From a virus, in IMG/VR virus record IMGVR_UViG_3300014501_000012, positions 20,832-84,831 of that record: a DNA stretch of 64,000 nt. One strand, written 5' to 3'. Position numbers and translations under genes: made by a program. This document shows positions 56,088 through 63,747 of the stretch, piece after piece (position 1 is the stretch's first letter; each line of letters opens with the position of its first letter). Below the pieces are notes generated by a model. The model was not told the DNA's origin, searched no databases, and saw only the letters and a list, made by a program, of their open reading frames with translations.

Positions 56088-56860
56088 GCGAGCCCATGGT
56101 CGAAAAGGTGCTGGTCCTCTGGACATGCAATGCCGATATGTCAGGGAGGAACCGGGAATGGAGTTACCCGGAGTCCGGACATATCGAGGCACGCCGTCCT
56201 GCTACGGCAGACGCCGCCTGCTCGAACGGGCTCCAAGGGTTGATGTGGGGTGTCGGCGAGGGGGGGAACCTCCACCTGACAGTCGAAGATGCGAAGTGGC
56301 TTGTTATGGAAGTCGATGCGGCATCGGTCACCGACCTCGGCGGGAAAGTGAAGTTCCAGAGCGCCGATGTCGTCTACTGCGGTGACCGCGCTGGGGCGAT
56401 TGCCTATCTCGATGCCAACGGAGGAGCCGACAAGGCGGTGTTCGGTGCGGCGCGCACCGCCGGGTACCAGGGCTCAGCCACCGCCGGGTACCGGGGCTCA
56501 GCCACCGCCGGGTACCAGGGCTCAGCCACCGCCGGGTACCAGGGCTCAGCCACCGCCGGGGACCGGGGCTCAGCCACCGCCGGGGACCGGGGCTCAGCCA
56601 GGGCGTCATCGAGTGGCGTCATCGTCATCCATTGGTATGACAGCAAGATCGGTCGGACGCGTTTGGTTGTCGGCTACGTCGGAGAGGACGGACTAAAAGC
56701 AAACACCTGGTACTGCCTCGACGAGGATCACCAGTTCATCCAGTGCAGCGAACTTGAGAGCGAGAGCGAGAAGCCACGGCCGTTCGATGCCAGGGTCAAG
56801 TGGAATGCTGGGACACCAGAGGCCGACCTACAAACCCCAACCCAAGGAGAGAACCCATGA
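56084..56860 (+). CDS. Protein with six perfect-period 8-residue repeats
   Basis: 258 residues. Residues 125-172 are six tandem copies of TAG(Y/D)(Q/R)GSA. N-terminal domain (1-120, with DVVYCGDRAGAIAYLDANGG) and C-terminal domain (VIVIHWYDSKIGRTRLVVGYVGEDG) flank it. The repeat could form a small beta-helix. Function unknown. Confidence 0.75.
   Translation: MSEPMVEKVLVLWTCNADMSGRNREWSYPESGHIEARRPATADAACSNGLQGLMWGVGEGGNLHLTVEDAKWLVMEVDAASVTDLGGKVKFQSADVVYCGDRAGAIAYLDANGGADKAVFGAARTAGYQGSATAGYRGSATAGYQGSATAGYQGSATAGDRGSATAGDRGSARASSSGVIVIHWYDSKIGRTRLVVGYVGEDGLKANTWYCLDEDHQFIQCSELESESEKPRPFDARVKWNAGTPEADLQTPTQGENP
56456..56599 (+). repeat. Six 24-bp tandem repeats
   Basis: Six head-to-tail units of ACCGCCGGGTACCAGGGCTC plus AGCC, differing mainly at the base changing Gln to Arg and Tyr to Asp. 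They are in frame with the gene at 56084 and encode its octapeptide repeat. Confidence 0.95.
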
Positions 56861-58068
56861 AGATAATCGAACTGCGTGCGAGCAACGTCAAGCGACTCAA
56901 GGCGGTGACGATCACGCCGGACGGACCCATGGTGGTCGTGTCCGGTCGCAATGCGCAAGGGAAGTCCTCCGTCCTCGATGCGATCTGGATGGCGCTCGGT
57001 GGAGGCGCCGCGCAAAAGGACACGGCCCGGCCGATCCGCGATGGCGAGAACCAGGCCGAGGTCCGGCTCGACCTCGGGGACTTCATCGTGACGAGGCGAT
57101 GGGTTGGGGAGAAATCCACGCTGACGGTGATGTCGAAGGACGGAGCGAAGTACGGCTCGCCGCAGGCGTTCCTCGACGAGAAGCTGGGGCGCCTGTCGTT
57201 CGACCCCCTGGCCTTCTCGCTCAAGCCCGACAAGGAGCAGGTGGCCGACCTCCTGTCGCTCGTGTCCCTCCCGTTCGATCCGGTGGAACTCGACGCCCGG
57301 CGACGGGGGATCTTCGACGAGAGGACCGAGGTCGGGCGCGAGGTGAAGGTTCTCGAAGGGCAGCTCGACGGGATCGAGGACCCCGGCGATGTGGGCGACA
57401 GCGCGCCGGACCCGGACCCGATCCGCCAGGAGTTGCGAGAGGCGCGCACGGGGAACGCTGACCGCGACAATGTGGAGGCCGTTCTTGCGGAATGGAGAGG
57501 ACGTCTGCGCCGGGCCAAGGAGGAGGTCGCCGATGCCGAGAAGGCGATCAAGGACGCGGTCCGGGTACTGGACGAGATGCCAGGGACCATCGACATCGAC
57601 GAGATCGAGGAGCGCATGAACGCCACCTACGCGGCGAGTGCGGCCCACGGCGAGGCGGTGCTGAACCGCAGACGCCACGACGAACTCAAGGAGCGCCGGA
57701 GCGTCGTCCACGAACTGACTAAGCAGCTCCAACACATCGCCGAGGAGAAGGCCACGGCGCTCTCGAAGGCCGAGATGCCGATCGACGGCCTCTCGTTCGA
57801 CGACGAGGGCGTGACGTACCAGGGCATCCCATTCCGCCAGTGCTCGGCGGCCGAGCGGCTCCGGGTGTCGGTGGCGATGGCCCTCGCCATGAACCCCACG
57901 ATCAAGGTCATCCGGATCACCGACGGGTCCCTGCTCGACCGGGAGAACCTGGCGCTGATCGAGGAGATGGTGAAGGGTCGGGACGCCCAGTGCTGGATCG
58001 AGCGGGTTGAGGACGAGAGCGGCGTCGGGTTTGTGGTCGAGGATGGGGAGATTCGGGCCGATGCGTGA
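56857..58068 (+). CDS. SMC/RecF-like AAA ATPase
   Basis: 403 residues, AAGGAGAG upstream. Walker A GRNAQGKSS at 30-38; long coiled coil in the middle (from about 170 to 320); QCSAAERLRVSVAMALA near 330 is an ABC-type signature; VIRITDGSLLD may be a Walker B variant with Thr-Asp-Gly. It belongs to the RecF/SbcC-like group of phages, probably acting on DNA ends or recombination. Confidence 0.8.
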   Translation: MKIIELRASNVKRLKAVTITPDGPMVVVSGRNAQGKSSVLDAIWMALGGGAAQKDTARPIRDGENQAEVRLDLGDFIVTRRWVGEKSTLTVMSKDGAKYGSPQAFLDEKLGRLSFDPLAFSLKPDKEQVADLLSLVSLPFDPVELDARRRGIFDERTEVGREVKVLEGQLDGIEDPGDVGDSAPDPDPIRQELREARTGNADRDNVEAVLAEWRGRLRRAKEEVADAEKAIKDAVRVLDEMPGTIDIDEIEERMNATYAASAAHGEAVLNRRRHDELKERRSVVHELTKQLQHIAEEKATALSKAEMPIDGLSFDDEGVTYQGIPFRQCSAAERLRVSVAMALAMNPTIKVIRITDGSLLDRENLALIEEMVKGRDAQCWIERVEDESGVGFVVEDGEIRADA

Positions 58069-58774
58069 GCCGATGGACGTCACTGGCCAGCGCCGGGTCG
58101 CCACGACGCCAGAGCCAGCGATGTCGTCCGATGGTGGGGCACCTCCACCCCCACCTCACCTCCACGACTGGCGCGTGTGCCCTCCGACCACGGGCCTGCC
58201 AGCCGAACCCGGCATCGCCATCGTCTGCCTGTCGATCGGGTGCGATCTCCACCTCCATCTGCCGCTGGACGAGGAGGACCCGAATACCTGGCCGCGGTGG
58301 GAGGGCCCGGTGCCACCCGAGCCCACGGGAGACATCTGCCCGACCTGCGTCGCACGATTCCACGCTCGGGCGGGGCGAAGCCCGATGCCTGACGACCCGA
58401 CCTCGATCGAGTTCTACCATCGGGAGATCCGGCCGCTGGTCGAGAAGGCGGCGGTCGCTCTCAACGGGCACGACCTGATCTCGGTCGCGCTACCAGGGCG
58501 GTGGGCCTGCTCGTGCGACGAGTTTCATTCGGTCGCTCCTGGCAATGACGACTTCAACGAGCACCTGGCCCAGGTCGTCGTCGACGCGATCGACCTGCAC
58601 CTGATCCTTGCCAAGGCGCCGGTTACGAGCCTGGACCTCGGCAAGGCACTGAGCAACCTGCGGCTCGCGGTGGCTGTCGACAAGACGGTCACCGAGTACG
58701 CAGAGCTTGTCGAGGAGCTGGTGGCGGCGATCGAGGCGGCGTGGGGCCAAGACCCGAGACCGAGGCTTCCGTGA
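58061..58774 (+). CDS. Hypothetical protein with C-terminal helical domain
   Basis: 237 residues, 8-base overlap. N-terminal half has Cys/His pairs (HLHDWRVCPPT, DICPTCVARFHAR); C-terminal half is helical (LAQVVVDAIDLHLILAKAPV, then LVEELVAAIEAAWG). No family recognised. Confidence 0.65.
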   Translation: MREPMDVTGQRRVATTPEPAMSSDGGAPPPPPHLHDWRVCPPTTGLPAEPGIAIVCLSIGCDLHLHLPLDEEDPNTWPRWEGPVPPEPTGDICPTCVARFHARAGRSPMPDDPTSIEFYHREIRPLVEKAAVALNGHDLISVALPGRWACSCDEFHSVAPGNDDFNEHLAQVVVDAIDLHLILAKAPVTSLDLGKALSNLRLAVAVDKTVTEYAELVEELVAAIEAAWGQDPRPRLP

Positions 58775-59088
58775 CCGACGACCTCCAGCCAGCCCTCCGT
58801 TGTCGGTGCGTGTATGACGAGAGCAACCCGACCGTCCTCGACGCCAAGCGGATCTACTGGCACCGCTGTCCGCTCCAGGCATCCCAGGAGGACGGGCTCT
58901 GCGACTGGTGCCGAGGACCGCTGGTGAATGGTGCGCTCCTGGTCGGTACGCCGCCCGATAGCTGCCACGCGATGGGGGAGTGGACCCCTCCGTGTTGGGA
59001 ACCAGGCGCCGATCGAATCCTCCTCCCGGTCGAGCTGATCGGCGAGCCCTGCTTCGACCACTACGCCGAAGAGGGAGTCCCGTTCTAA
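58771..59088 (+). CDS. Hypothetical cysteine-rich protein
   Basis: 105 residues from GTG, 4-base overlap. Seven cysteines in CRCVYDESN, HRCPLQ, LCDWCRGPL and CFDHY. Probably zinc-binding. Unknown. Confidence 0.6.
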   Translation: MTDDLQPALRCRCVYDESNPTVLDAKRIYWHRCPLQASQEDGLCDWCRGPLVNGALLVGTPPDSCHAMGEWTPPCWEPGADRILLPVELIGEPCFDHYAEEGVPF

Positions 59089-59312
59089 TGAGAGTGGGCG
59101 AATCAACCAACGAGTTCGGGACGCCGATCTCGGTCCACGTCTGCGATGCCTGCGGCGGTCGGTTCACGTGCTGCCCGGCCATCCCCGCAGGGAATCCACA
59201 CTGGGAGAACTGCCTCGCCGTCACGTGTCCCTCCTACGACATCACGCGGGACATCGATCTGGCGTGGGACCTGGGAGTGGCTGGTGGCATTGTCAGGTCG
59301 GTGCCGATCTGA
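59088..59312 (+). CDS. Small zinc-finger protein
   Basis: 74 residues, start overlapping the previous TAA. HVCDACGGRFTCCPAIPAGNPHWENC supplies a finger, then an acidic helix. Unknown partner. Confidence 0.6.
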   Translation: MRVGESTNEFGTPISVHVCDACGGRFTCCPAIPAGNPHWENCLAVTCPSYDITRDIDLAWDLGVAGGIVRSVPI

Positions 59313-59536
59313 TGATGGCCCGCGAGGTCGTGTTCGGTGGAGGACGAGGCGGTGGGAAGACCAAAGCGCGGGACGAATGGGTGGCCGAACGGATGGCAGA
59401 GATCACGGCGCTCGGGCGTCGATGCGACTGCGGCGGTCCCATCGTCGGGGCGAAGATCCTCAGTGCGAAAGACAGGGCGATGTTCGTCGGAGGCGTGTGT
59501 GAATTGTGCGAGAGAGCCTGGAGGGTGGAACCGTGA
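59312..59536 (+). CDS. Small protein with orphan P-loop and zinc pairs
   Basis: 74 residues, start overlapping the previous stop. VVFGGGRGGGKTKARDEW looks like a Walker A loop of the terminase type, but no other ATPase motif follows. DCGGPIV and CELCERAW could bind zinc. It may be a remnant or a phosphate-binding loop with another use. Confidence 0.6.
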   Translation: MMAREVVFGGGRGGGKTKARDEWVAERMAEITALGRRCDCGGPIVGAKILSAKDRAMFVGGVCELCERAWRVEP

Positions 59537-60360
59537 GCGACAAGACGAGCATCGGATGGACGGACGCGACCTGGTCGCCGACAACCGGGTGTGATCGGGT
59601 AAGCCCAGGCTGCGAAAAATGTTATGCCCTTACGATGGCGGGCCGGCTCAAACTGATGGGCAGTGCGAAGTACCAGACGGACGGCGACCCTCGGACGAGC
59701 GGACCGGGCTTCGGCGTGGCACTCCACGAGGACGCGTTGACGGTCCCGATCCGGTGGAAGAAGCCTCGGCTTATCTTCGTGGATTCAATGAGCGATCTGT
59801 GGCATAAGGACATCCCCGACCCGTTCATCCTCGACGTGTTCTCGACCATGGGGCAGACCCCGCGACACACGTACCAGATCCTCACGAAGCGCCCGCAGCG
59901 CCAAGCCCTCTTCTCGCGCCGGCTGGCGTGGCACGACACCGGGGTCGGCATGGAGCCCTACCTCCGCGCCGCGGACACCGTTTCGGAGGGGTCGGAGGAA
60001 CCGCTGCCCAACGTGATGTTGGGCACGTCGATCGAGTCCGACCGGTACACGTTCCGAGCGAACTTCTTGCGCGAGACGAACGCGGCAGTGCGGTTCCTTT
60101 CGTGCGAGCCATTGCTCGGGCCGCTACCGTCGCTCAACCTCGCTGGCATCGGGTGGGTCATCGCGGGCGCCGAGTCCGGACACGGTGCGCGCCCGATGGA
60201 CCTGGACTGGGTGCGAGAGATCCGCGACCGGTGCGTGCTGAGCGGCGTTCCGTTCTTCTTCAAGCAGGCGGCGACGGCCTCGGGGCACAAGATCCCGCTC
60301 CCGGAGCTGGACGGGCGACAGTGGGCCGAGATGCCGGAACTAACAGGAGGATCGCAATGA
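59533..60360 (+). CDS. DUF5131 (phage Gp37/Gp68) protein
   Basis: 275 residues from GTG. SIGWTDATWSPTTGCDRVSPGCEKCYALTMAGRL (about 6-39) with the CxxxxxxCxxC cluster, then IFVDSMSDLWHKDIP, ILTKRPQR, and WVIAGAESGHGARPMDLDWVREIRDRC are conserved in DUF5131, thought to be radical-SAM-like. The activity is unknown. Confidence 0.88.
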   Translation: MSDKTSIGWTDATWSPTTGCDRVSPGCEKCYALTMAGRLKLMGSAKYQTDGDPRTSGPGFGVALHEDALTVPIRWKKPRLIFVDSMSDLWHKDIPDPFILDVFSTMGQTPRHTYQILTKRPQRQALFSRRLAWHDTGVGMEPYLRAADTVSEGSEEPLPNVMLGTSIESDRYTFRANFLRETNAAVRFLSCEPLLGPLPSLNLAGIGWVIAGAESGHGARPMDLDWVREIRDRCVLSGVPFFFKQAATASGHKIPLPELDGRQWAEMPELTGGSQ

Positions 60361-61040
60361 CCGCACCGCTGGCGTTCATCGACTGTGAAACGACGGGCCT
60401 GGACCCTGATCGGCACGAGGTGTGGGAGGTGGCGGTCATCCTGCGCGAAGCCCCGCGACCCAATGATGCCGAACGTGTTGTCGATTGGAAGCGTGAGACT
60501 CGTCACGCCTGGCAACTCCCGGTCGATCTCAGTCGGGCCGACCCGTTCGCTCTCGAGATCGGGCACTTCCATGAGCGCCATTTGTTGCAGGGCTATGACT
60601 CACCTGGGACCATCACTTCCTTGGACACGGGCAGTCACTTTGTAAATGGCGTGCAGATCATCGACTCGACCACCCTGCGCCGGTTTTGCCGTGACTTCGC
60701 CAAACTGACAAAGGGAGCGCATCTGACCGGCAATGTCGTGAGCTTCGACGCGGAACGCATGGCGAAACTCCTCAAGCGCCACGGCGAGGTCCCCTCCTGG
60801 CACTACCACCTGATCGACACCGAGGCCCTGGCGGTCGGATGGATCATGGGCAAGTACGGGACGGCTGACGAGGCCGAACGCCAGGCGGTCGAGCTGCCGT
60901 GGGATTCGGAGAAGGTGAGCGGGGCCATCGGTCTCGACGTCACGAAGTACGAACGCCACACGGCGATGGGCGATGCGGAGTGGGCACGCGATATGTACGA
61001 CGCGGTGATAGACCACACCTTCGCTCCACCGGTCGGGTAG
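60357..61040 (+). CDS. Second DnaQ-like exonuclease
   Basis: 227 residues, 4-base overlap. FIDCETTGLDPDRHEVWEVAVI (Exo I), TGNVVSFDAERM (Exo II) and ERHTAMGDAEWARDMYDAV (Exo III, HxAxxD) are all present. It differs in sequence and length from the exonuclease at 39500. RNase T-like trimming or proofreading are both possible. Confidence 0.85.
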   Translation: MTAPLAFIDCETTGLDPDRHEVWEVAVILREAPRPNDAERVVDWKRETRHAWQLPVDLSRADPFALEIGHFHERHLLQGYDSPGTITSLDTGSHFVNGVQIIDSTTLRRFCRDFAKLTKGAHLTGNVVSFDAERMAKLLKRHGEVPSWHYHLIDTEALAVGWIMGKYGTADEAERQAVELPWDSEKVSGAIGLDVTKYERHTAMGDAEWARDMYDAVIDHTFAPPVG

Positions 61041-61053
61041 GGTTTCCGTCCGG

Positions 61054-61245
61054 ATGCCACCGGCCGCGGACTCCCGCGAACCCGACGAGGCGATCCTGCG
61101 ACGGTGGATCGACGCCGAGCAGGCGAAGCTCGACGCGTCCCTCAAGGACTCGACCGTTGCGGCGTTCGCCATGGCGAGCACCTACCGGGCGAATCTCAAA
61201 CGCTGGCACGGGATGCTCGCAGCGCACGAGGTGGCCGTGGGATAA
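61054..61245 (+). CDS. Hypothetical small helical protein
   Basis: 63 residues. DEAILRRWIDAEQAKLDASLKDSTVAAFAMASTYRANLKRW (about 11-51) is a helical segment. The 170 bases after it hold no gene I can support. Confidence 0.6.
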   Translation: MPPAADSREPDEAILRRWIDAEQAKLDASLKDSTVAAFAMASTYRANLKRWHGMLAAHEVAVG

Positions 61246-61415
61246 CCCGGGCTCCCTACACAGCACCCGAGCACGCGGTACGACTCCCCGAGAGCCAGCG
61301 TCACGCAACCAGCGCGACGTGCCGCACGAATGCGACGGCGGTGCCAAGCCCTCATCCAAACCAATCAGACAGAGGTGTCCCGTCCAAGGGGGACGCCAAA
61401 GAAAGGGAGGCGAAG

Positions 61416-61901
61416 ATGCGGAACCGCATCGCTATCGCGTTAACCATGGCCGTCGCGGTCGTGGGATTGTCAATTGCTTTACCGTCAGGCGCGGTCGAAT
61501 CGCCGCAACCAGCACGGCCCGCCGTGTCATCGCACGTGATCCTCGATCCGAGCTACGTGGCGTGGCTCACCGAGTACCAGCAACTCTCGACGCTCCACGC
61601 AGCCGTCCAGCAGCAGGAGTTCTACGCTGCCGCGTCGAGCGACGCGACCGACGCCGCTACGTCGGACTGGTGGGCGTGCGTTATCACGCCTGAGTCCGGT
61701 GGTGACTTCGGTGATGCGAGCGGCGCGTACGGGGTACTCGGTGCCACGTGGTGGGCCTACGAGTGGGTCTGGGATCAGTTCGGCTACTGGTCGAGTCCCG
61801 GTGCGGCTCCACCACTCGTGCAGGCCGCGGTGGCGCTGGCGCTCTACCGAGCGAACGGGGGCTTCGGGCCGTCGGCCTGGAACAACCAGGCGCGGTGCTG
61901 A
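61416..61901 (+). CDS. Secreted Rpf-like or transglycosylase-like protein
   Basis: 161 residues, GGGAGG upstream. Signal peptide 1-26 (IAIALTMAVAVVGLSIALPSGA). After a helical spacer, SDWWACVITPESGGDFGDASGAYGVLGATWW (83-113) resembles the resuscitation-promoting factor fold with the catalytic glutamate as Glu93; three cysteines or fewer. It would act outside the membrane on host peptidoglycan. It stands far from the lysis genes. Confidence 0.75.
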   Translation: MRNRIAIALTMAVAVVGLSIALPSGAVESPQPARPAVSSHVILDPSYVAWLTEYQQLSTLHAAVQQQEFYAAASSDATDAATSDWWACVITPESGGDFGDASGAYGVLGATWWAYEWVWDQFGYWSSPGAAPPLVQAAVALALYRANGGFGPSAWNNQARC

Positions 61902-61961
61902 CGGGGTGACGTAGAATCGTTCCCGGTCGGGCTCCCGCCCGGCCACGGTTGGACACGGTTA

Positions 61962-61991
61962 CGAGTGGGCTCCCTTCGGGGAGCCTGCTCG
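61962..61991. terminator. UUCG-capped hairpin after the Rpf-like gene
   Basis: GGCTCCC (61968-61974), loop TTCG, GGGAGCC (61979-61985), extended by CGAG (61962-61965) with CTCG (61988-61991). A smaller hairpin CGGGC TCCC GCCCG lies at 61928-61941. A strong terminator site before the next promoter. Confidence 0.65.
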
Positions 61992-62026
61992 CGTTCGGGG
62001 GGTGTAAGCCCAGGTCAGGGGCGATA

Positions 62027-62040
62027 ACTACAGGGGTAGC
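62027..62040. promoter_or_regulatory. Variant GCTACA palindrome (ACTACAGGGGTAGC), copy E
   Basis: Matches the palindrome at 12 of 14 positions, 20 bases before promoter copy 5, the only place where both element families occur together. Confidence 0.4.
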
Positions 62041-62059
62041 GCCCGGTGCTCGGATCTGT

Positions 62060-62070
62060 GTATACTAGTA
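62060..62070 (+). promoter_or_regulatory. GTATACTAGTA promoter element, copy 5
   Basis: TGTGTATACTAGTA with TATACT at 62061-62066, followed by GTCACCAAGC and CCCAAGGAGG, nearly the same leader as copy 1. Drives the genes from 62107. Confidence 0.7.
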
Positions 62071-62106
62071 GTCACCAAGCAACACCCGACTCCCAAGGAG
62101 GGAACC

Positions 62107-62388
62107 ATGGCCATGACCGCTCAGGAAATGTTCGAGAGCAAGGTCACGCGCGAAGTGATCTGCCGCCAGTGCGAAGGACGCGGCCACTGGACCGGTGGAT
62201 ACCGCGAGATCACTTGCTCTCTCTGCGATGGGACTGGGAGACGCACGGTCCGTATCATCGCTCACGACCCTTCTTGCTCGCCTTGCAAGGGAACGGGCAA
62301 AGTCGCTCGAAGTCGCTGGGACGGGCGCCGCTGGGTCGCCACAACCGAGACCTGCTTCGGTCACGGACTCGGAAGCGGGGACTCGTGA
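62107..62388 (+). CDS. DnaJ-type zinc-finger protein
   Basis: 93 residues, AAGGAGG upstream. Three CxxCxGxG-type motifs: CRQCEGRGHW, CSLCDGTGRR, CSPCKGTGKV. No J domain. Such free fingers may bind unfolded protein or nucleic acid. Confidence 0.75.
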   Translation: MAMTAQEMFESKVTREVICRQCEGRGHWTGGYREITCSLCDGTGRRTVRIIAHDPSCSPCKGTGKVARSRWDGRRWVATTETCFGHGLGSGDS

Positions 62389-62603
62389 TGGAGAGGGACA
62401 ACCCGATGTCGGAGCACCTCCAGACAATGCACGGGCAGGACATCGACGGGGAGTGGCGACACGCCCCCGACCGATACCGTGCGAACGTGATGAGCGACGA
62501 GGCGCTGAGGTCTCGCCACGCCGACCTTCACGAAGAAGAGTCCTGGAACGAAGCCTCGGAGCGCCACGCCCACGTCGGCGGATCCCTGGAGGTGGCACCG
62601 TGA
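62388..62603 (+). CDS. Hypothetical acidic protein
   Basis: 71 residues, start overlapping the previous stop. Acidic and His-rich (SRHADLHEEESWNEASERHAHV). No family recognised. Confidence 0.6.
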   Translation: MERDNPMSEHLQTMHGQDIDGEWRHAPDRYRANVMSDEALRSRHADLHEEESWNEASERHAHVGGSLEVAP

Positions 62604-62794
62604 CCACCGCCTGCTCGCGTTGCGACAGGACGCCCGCAGCGGGCTTCGCACACCTCGACCACAAGCGGTACTGCCAGCACGAGGACCCGGCGCGTGACTG
62701 CTACTCGATAGCGCAAGAGGTCACGCTCGTCGGTGAACGGATCACGCTGGCCACCGAGGGGCCGGAGCGCCCGCTGTTCGAGGTGGTGGCGTGA
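62600..62794 (+). CDS. Hypothetical small cysteine-containing protein
   Basis: 64 residues from GTG, 4-base overlap. CSRCDRTPAAGFAHLDHKRYCQHEDPARDCYS could bind one zinc. Unknown. Confidence 0.55.
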   Translation: MTTACSRCDRTPAAGFAHLDHKRYCQHEDPARDCYSIAQEVTLVGERITLATEGPERPLFEVVA

Positions 62795-63057
62795 TGGCCA
62801 CTCCGAAGTCCGACCCGGTGATCTTGGATCACGACGGACGCCGGATCCGCGTGGGGGCGATCGCGACCGTCCGGATGCGCCCGGGGACATCGGGCGAGGT
62901 GGTCGGGTTCAAGGTGGTGGGCGAGCGCGAGGGCGGCGACAACGCGACCGCTCACTGGGTCAAGATCCAACTGTCAACGGACGGCCCGTTCGCAGCCTCG
63001 GCCACGATCTTGATGCCCTCGATCGACCTGGTGGTCGAGGACGAGGGAGGCGACTGA
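62794..63057 (+). CDS. Hypothetical small beta protein
   Basis: 87 residues; ATG 62794 overlaps the previous stop. HDGRRIRVGAIATVRMRPGTSGEVVGFKVVGEREGG looks like a small SH3-like barrel. Possibly an RNA- or DNA-binding protein, unproven. Confidence 0.6.
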   Translation: MATPKSDPVILDHDGRRIRVGAIATVRMRPGTSGEVVGFKVVGEREGGDNATAHWVKIQLSTDGPFAASATILMPSIDLVVEDEGGD

Positions 63058-63081
63058 TCGGCGGCGCGGGCTGAGTGCTCG

Positions 63082-63132
63082 CGTGGGAGGTCCCTCGGGT
63101 CTTGCTTGGTAGCGGTTCAGGGACCTCCCACG
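63082..63132. terminator. 14-base-pair perfect hairpin
   Basis: CGTGGGAGGTCCCT (63082-63095) pairs exactly with AGGGACCTCCCACG (63119-63132), loop 23 bases. The right arm shares AGGGACCTCCC with the hairpin at 35327. It separates the genes ending at 63057 and starting at 63157. Terminator or leader structure. Confidence 0.55.
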
Positions 63133-63156
63133 AGAACACCCAACCAAGGAGGAAGC

Positions 63157-63747
63157 ATGGATGACCTGGCAGCAGCCCCAAACCCAAGGGGAAATCCGAT
63201 AGAGGCATACGACGCCTTCATGTCGATGCCGCAGAGCGAGTGGACGGGGCTGGTCGGGAGCCTCCTCCGCGGCGGTGTCCTGACTCCCGCCGAGCAGGAA
63301 GGATTCGAGCGGGCGGTGGTCGACCGCGGAAAACTCGCCCCGACCTACGAAGCCGAACCGACGGTGGCGACATCGGGCGCCGTGCCCACCGAAGCCTTCG
63401 GCGGCCCGGTCGCGAGTGGTCGATGCGACGAGTGTGGGGCGATCGAATTCGCTGACCCGGCCCGACCGAACCAGCAGCACGCCGAGACCTGCTCGGTGAA
63501 CGCCGTCGAGGTCTCCTACCCCCCAACCCAGAACCTCGAAGTAGAGGTCCTCCGGGCGACCACCGAGACCGACCCCGCAGTCCTCCATGCGATGATCGAG
63601 CGCCTGCGCCTGGTGGTCTCGGCCCTGACGAAGCTCGTCTACGAGGACAACGATCCAGACCTCCCCCTGGCCGAGATCTCGAATCTCTGGGGCAACGGGA
63701 CGCCCGAAGAGATGGCCGCGCTCGAAGCCTGGGAAGCGACCCTCTGA
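63157..63747 (+). CDS. Hypothetical protein with central CxxC motif
   Basis: 196 residues, AAGGAGG upstream. Central RCDECGAIEFADPARPNQQHAETC looks like a zinc knuckle. The C-terminus is helical (AVLHAMIERLRLVVSALTKLVYED). No family recognised. Confidence 0.65.
   Translation: MDDLAAAPNPRGNPIEAYDAFMSMPQSEWTGLVGSLLRGGVLTPAEQEGFERAVVDRGKLAPTYEAEPTVATSGAVPTEAFGGPVASGRCDECGAIEFADPARPNQQHAETCSVNAVEVSYPPTQNLEVEVLRATTETDPAVLHAMIERLRLVVSALTKLVYEDNDPDLPLAEISNLWGNGTPEEMAALEAWEATL

Noticed and set aside
56456-56599. Possible CRISPR array
   Set aside because: The 24-bp units are directly adjacent with no spacers and are in frame inside a gene.
56728-58104. 458-codon minus-strand frame over the ATPase gene
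   Set aside because: Antisense to a gene with clear Walker A and signature motifs.
61902-62059. Possible tRNA or small RNA in the gap
   Set aside because: Several short hairpins are present but no cloverleaf or anticodon arrangement; a terminator followed by a promoter explains it.
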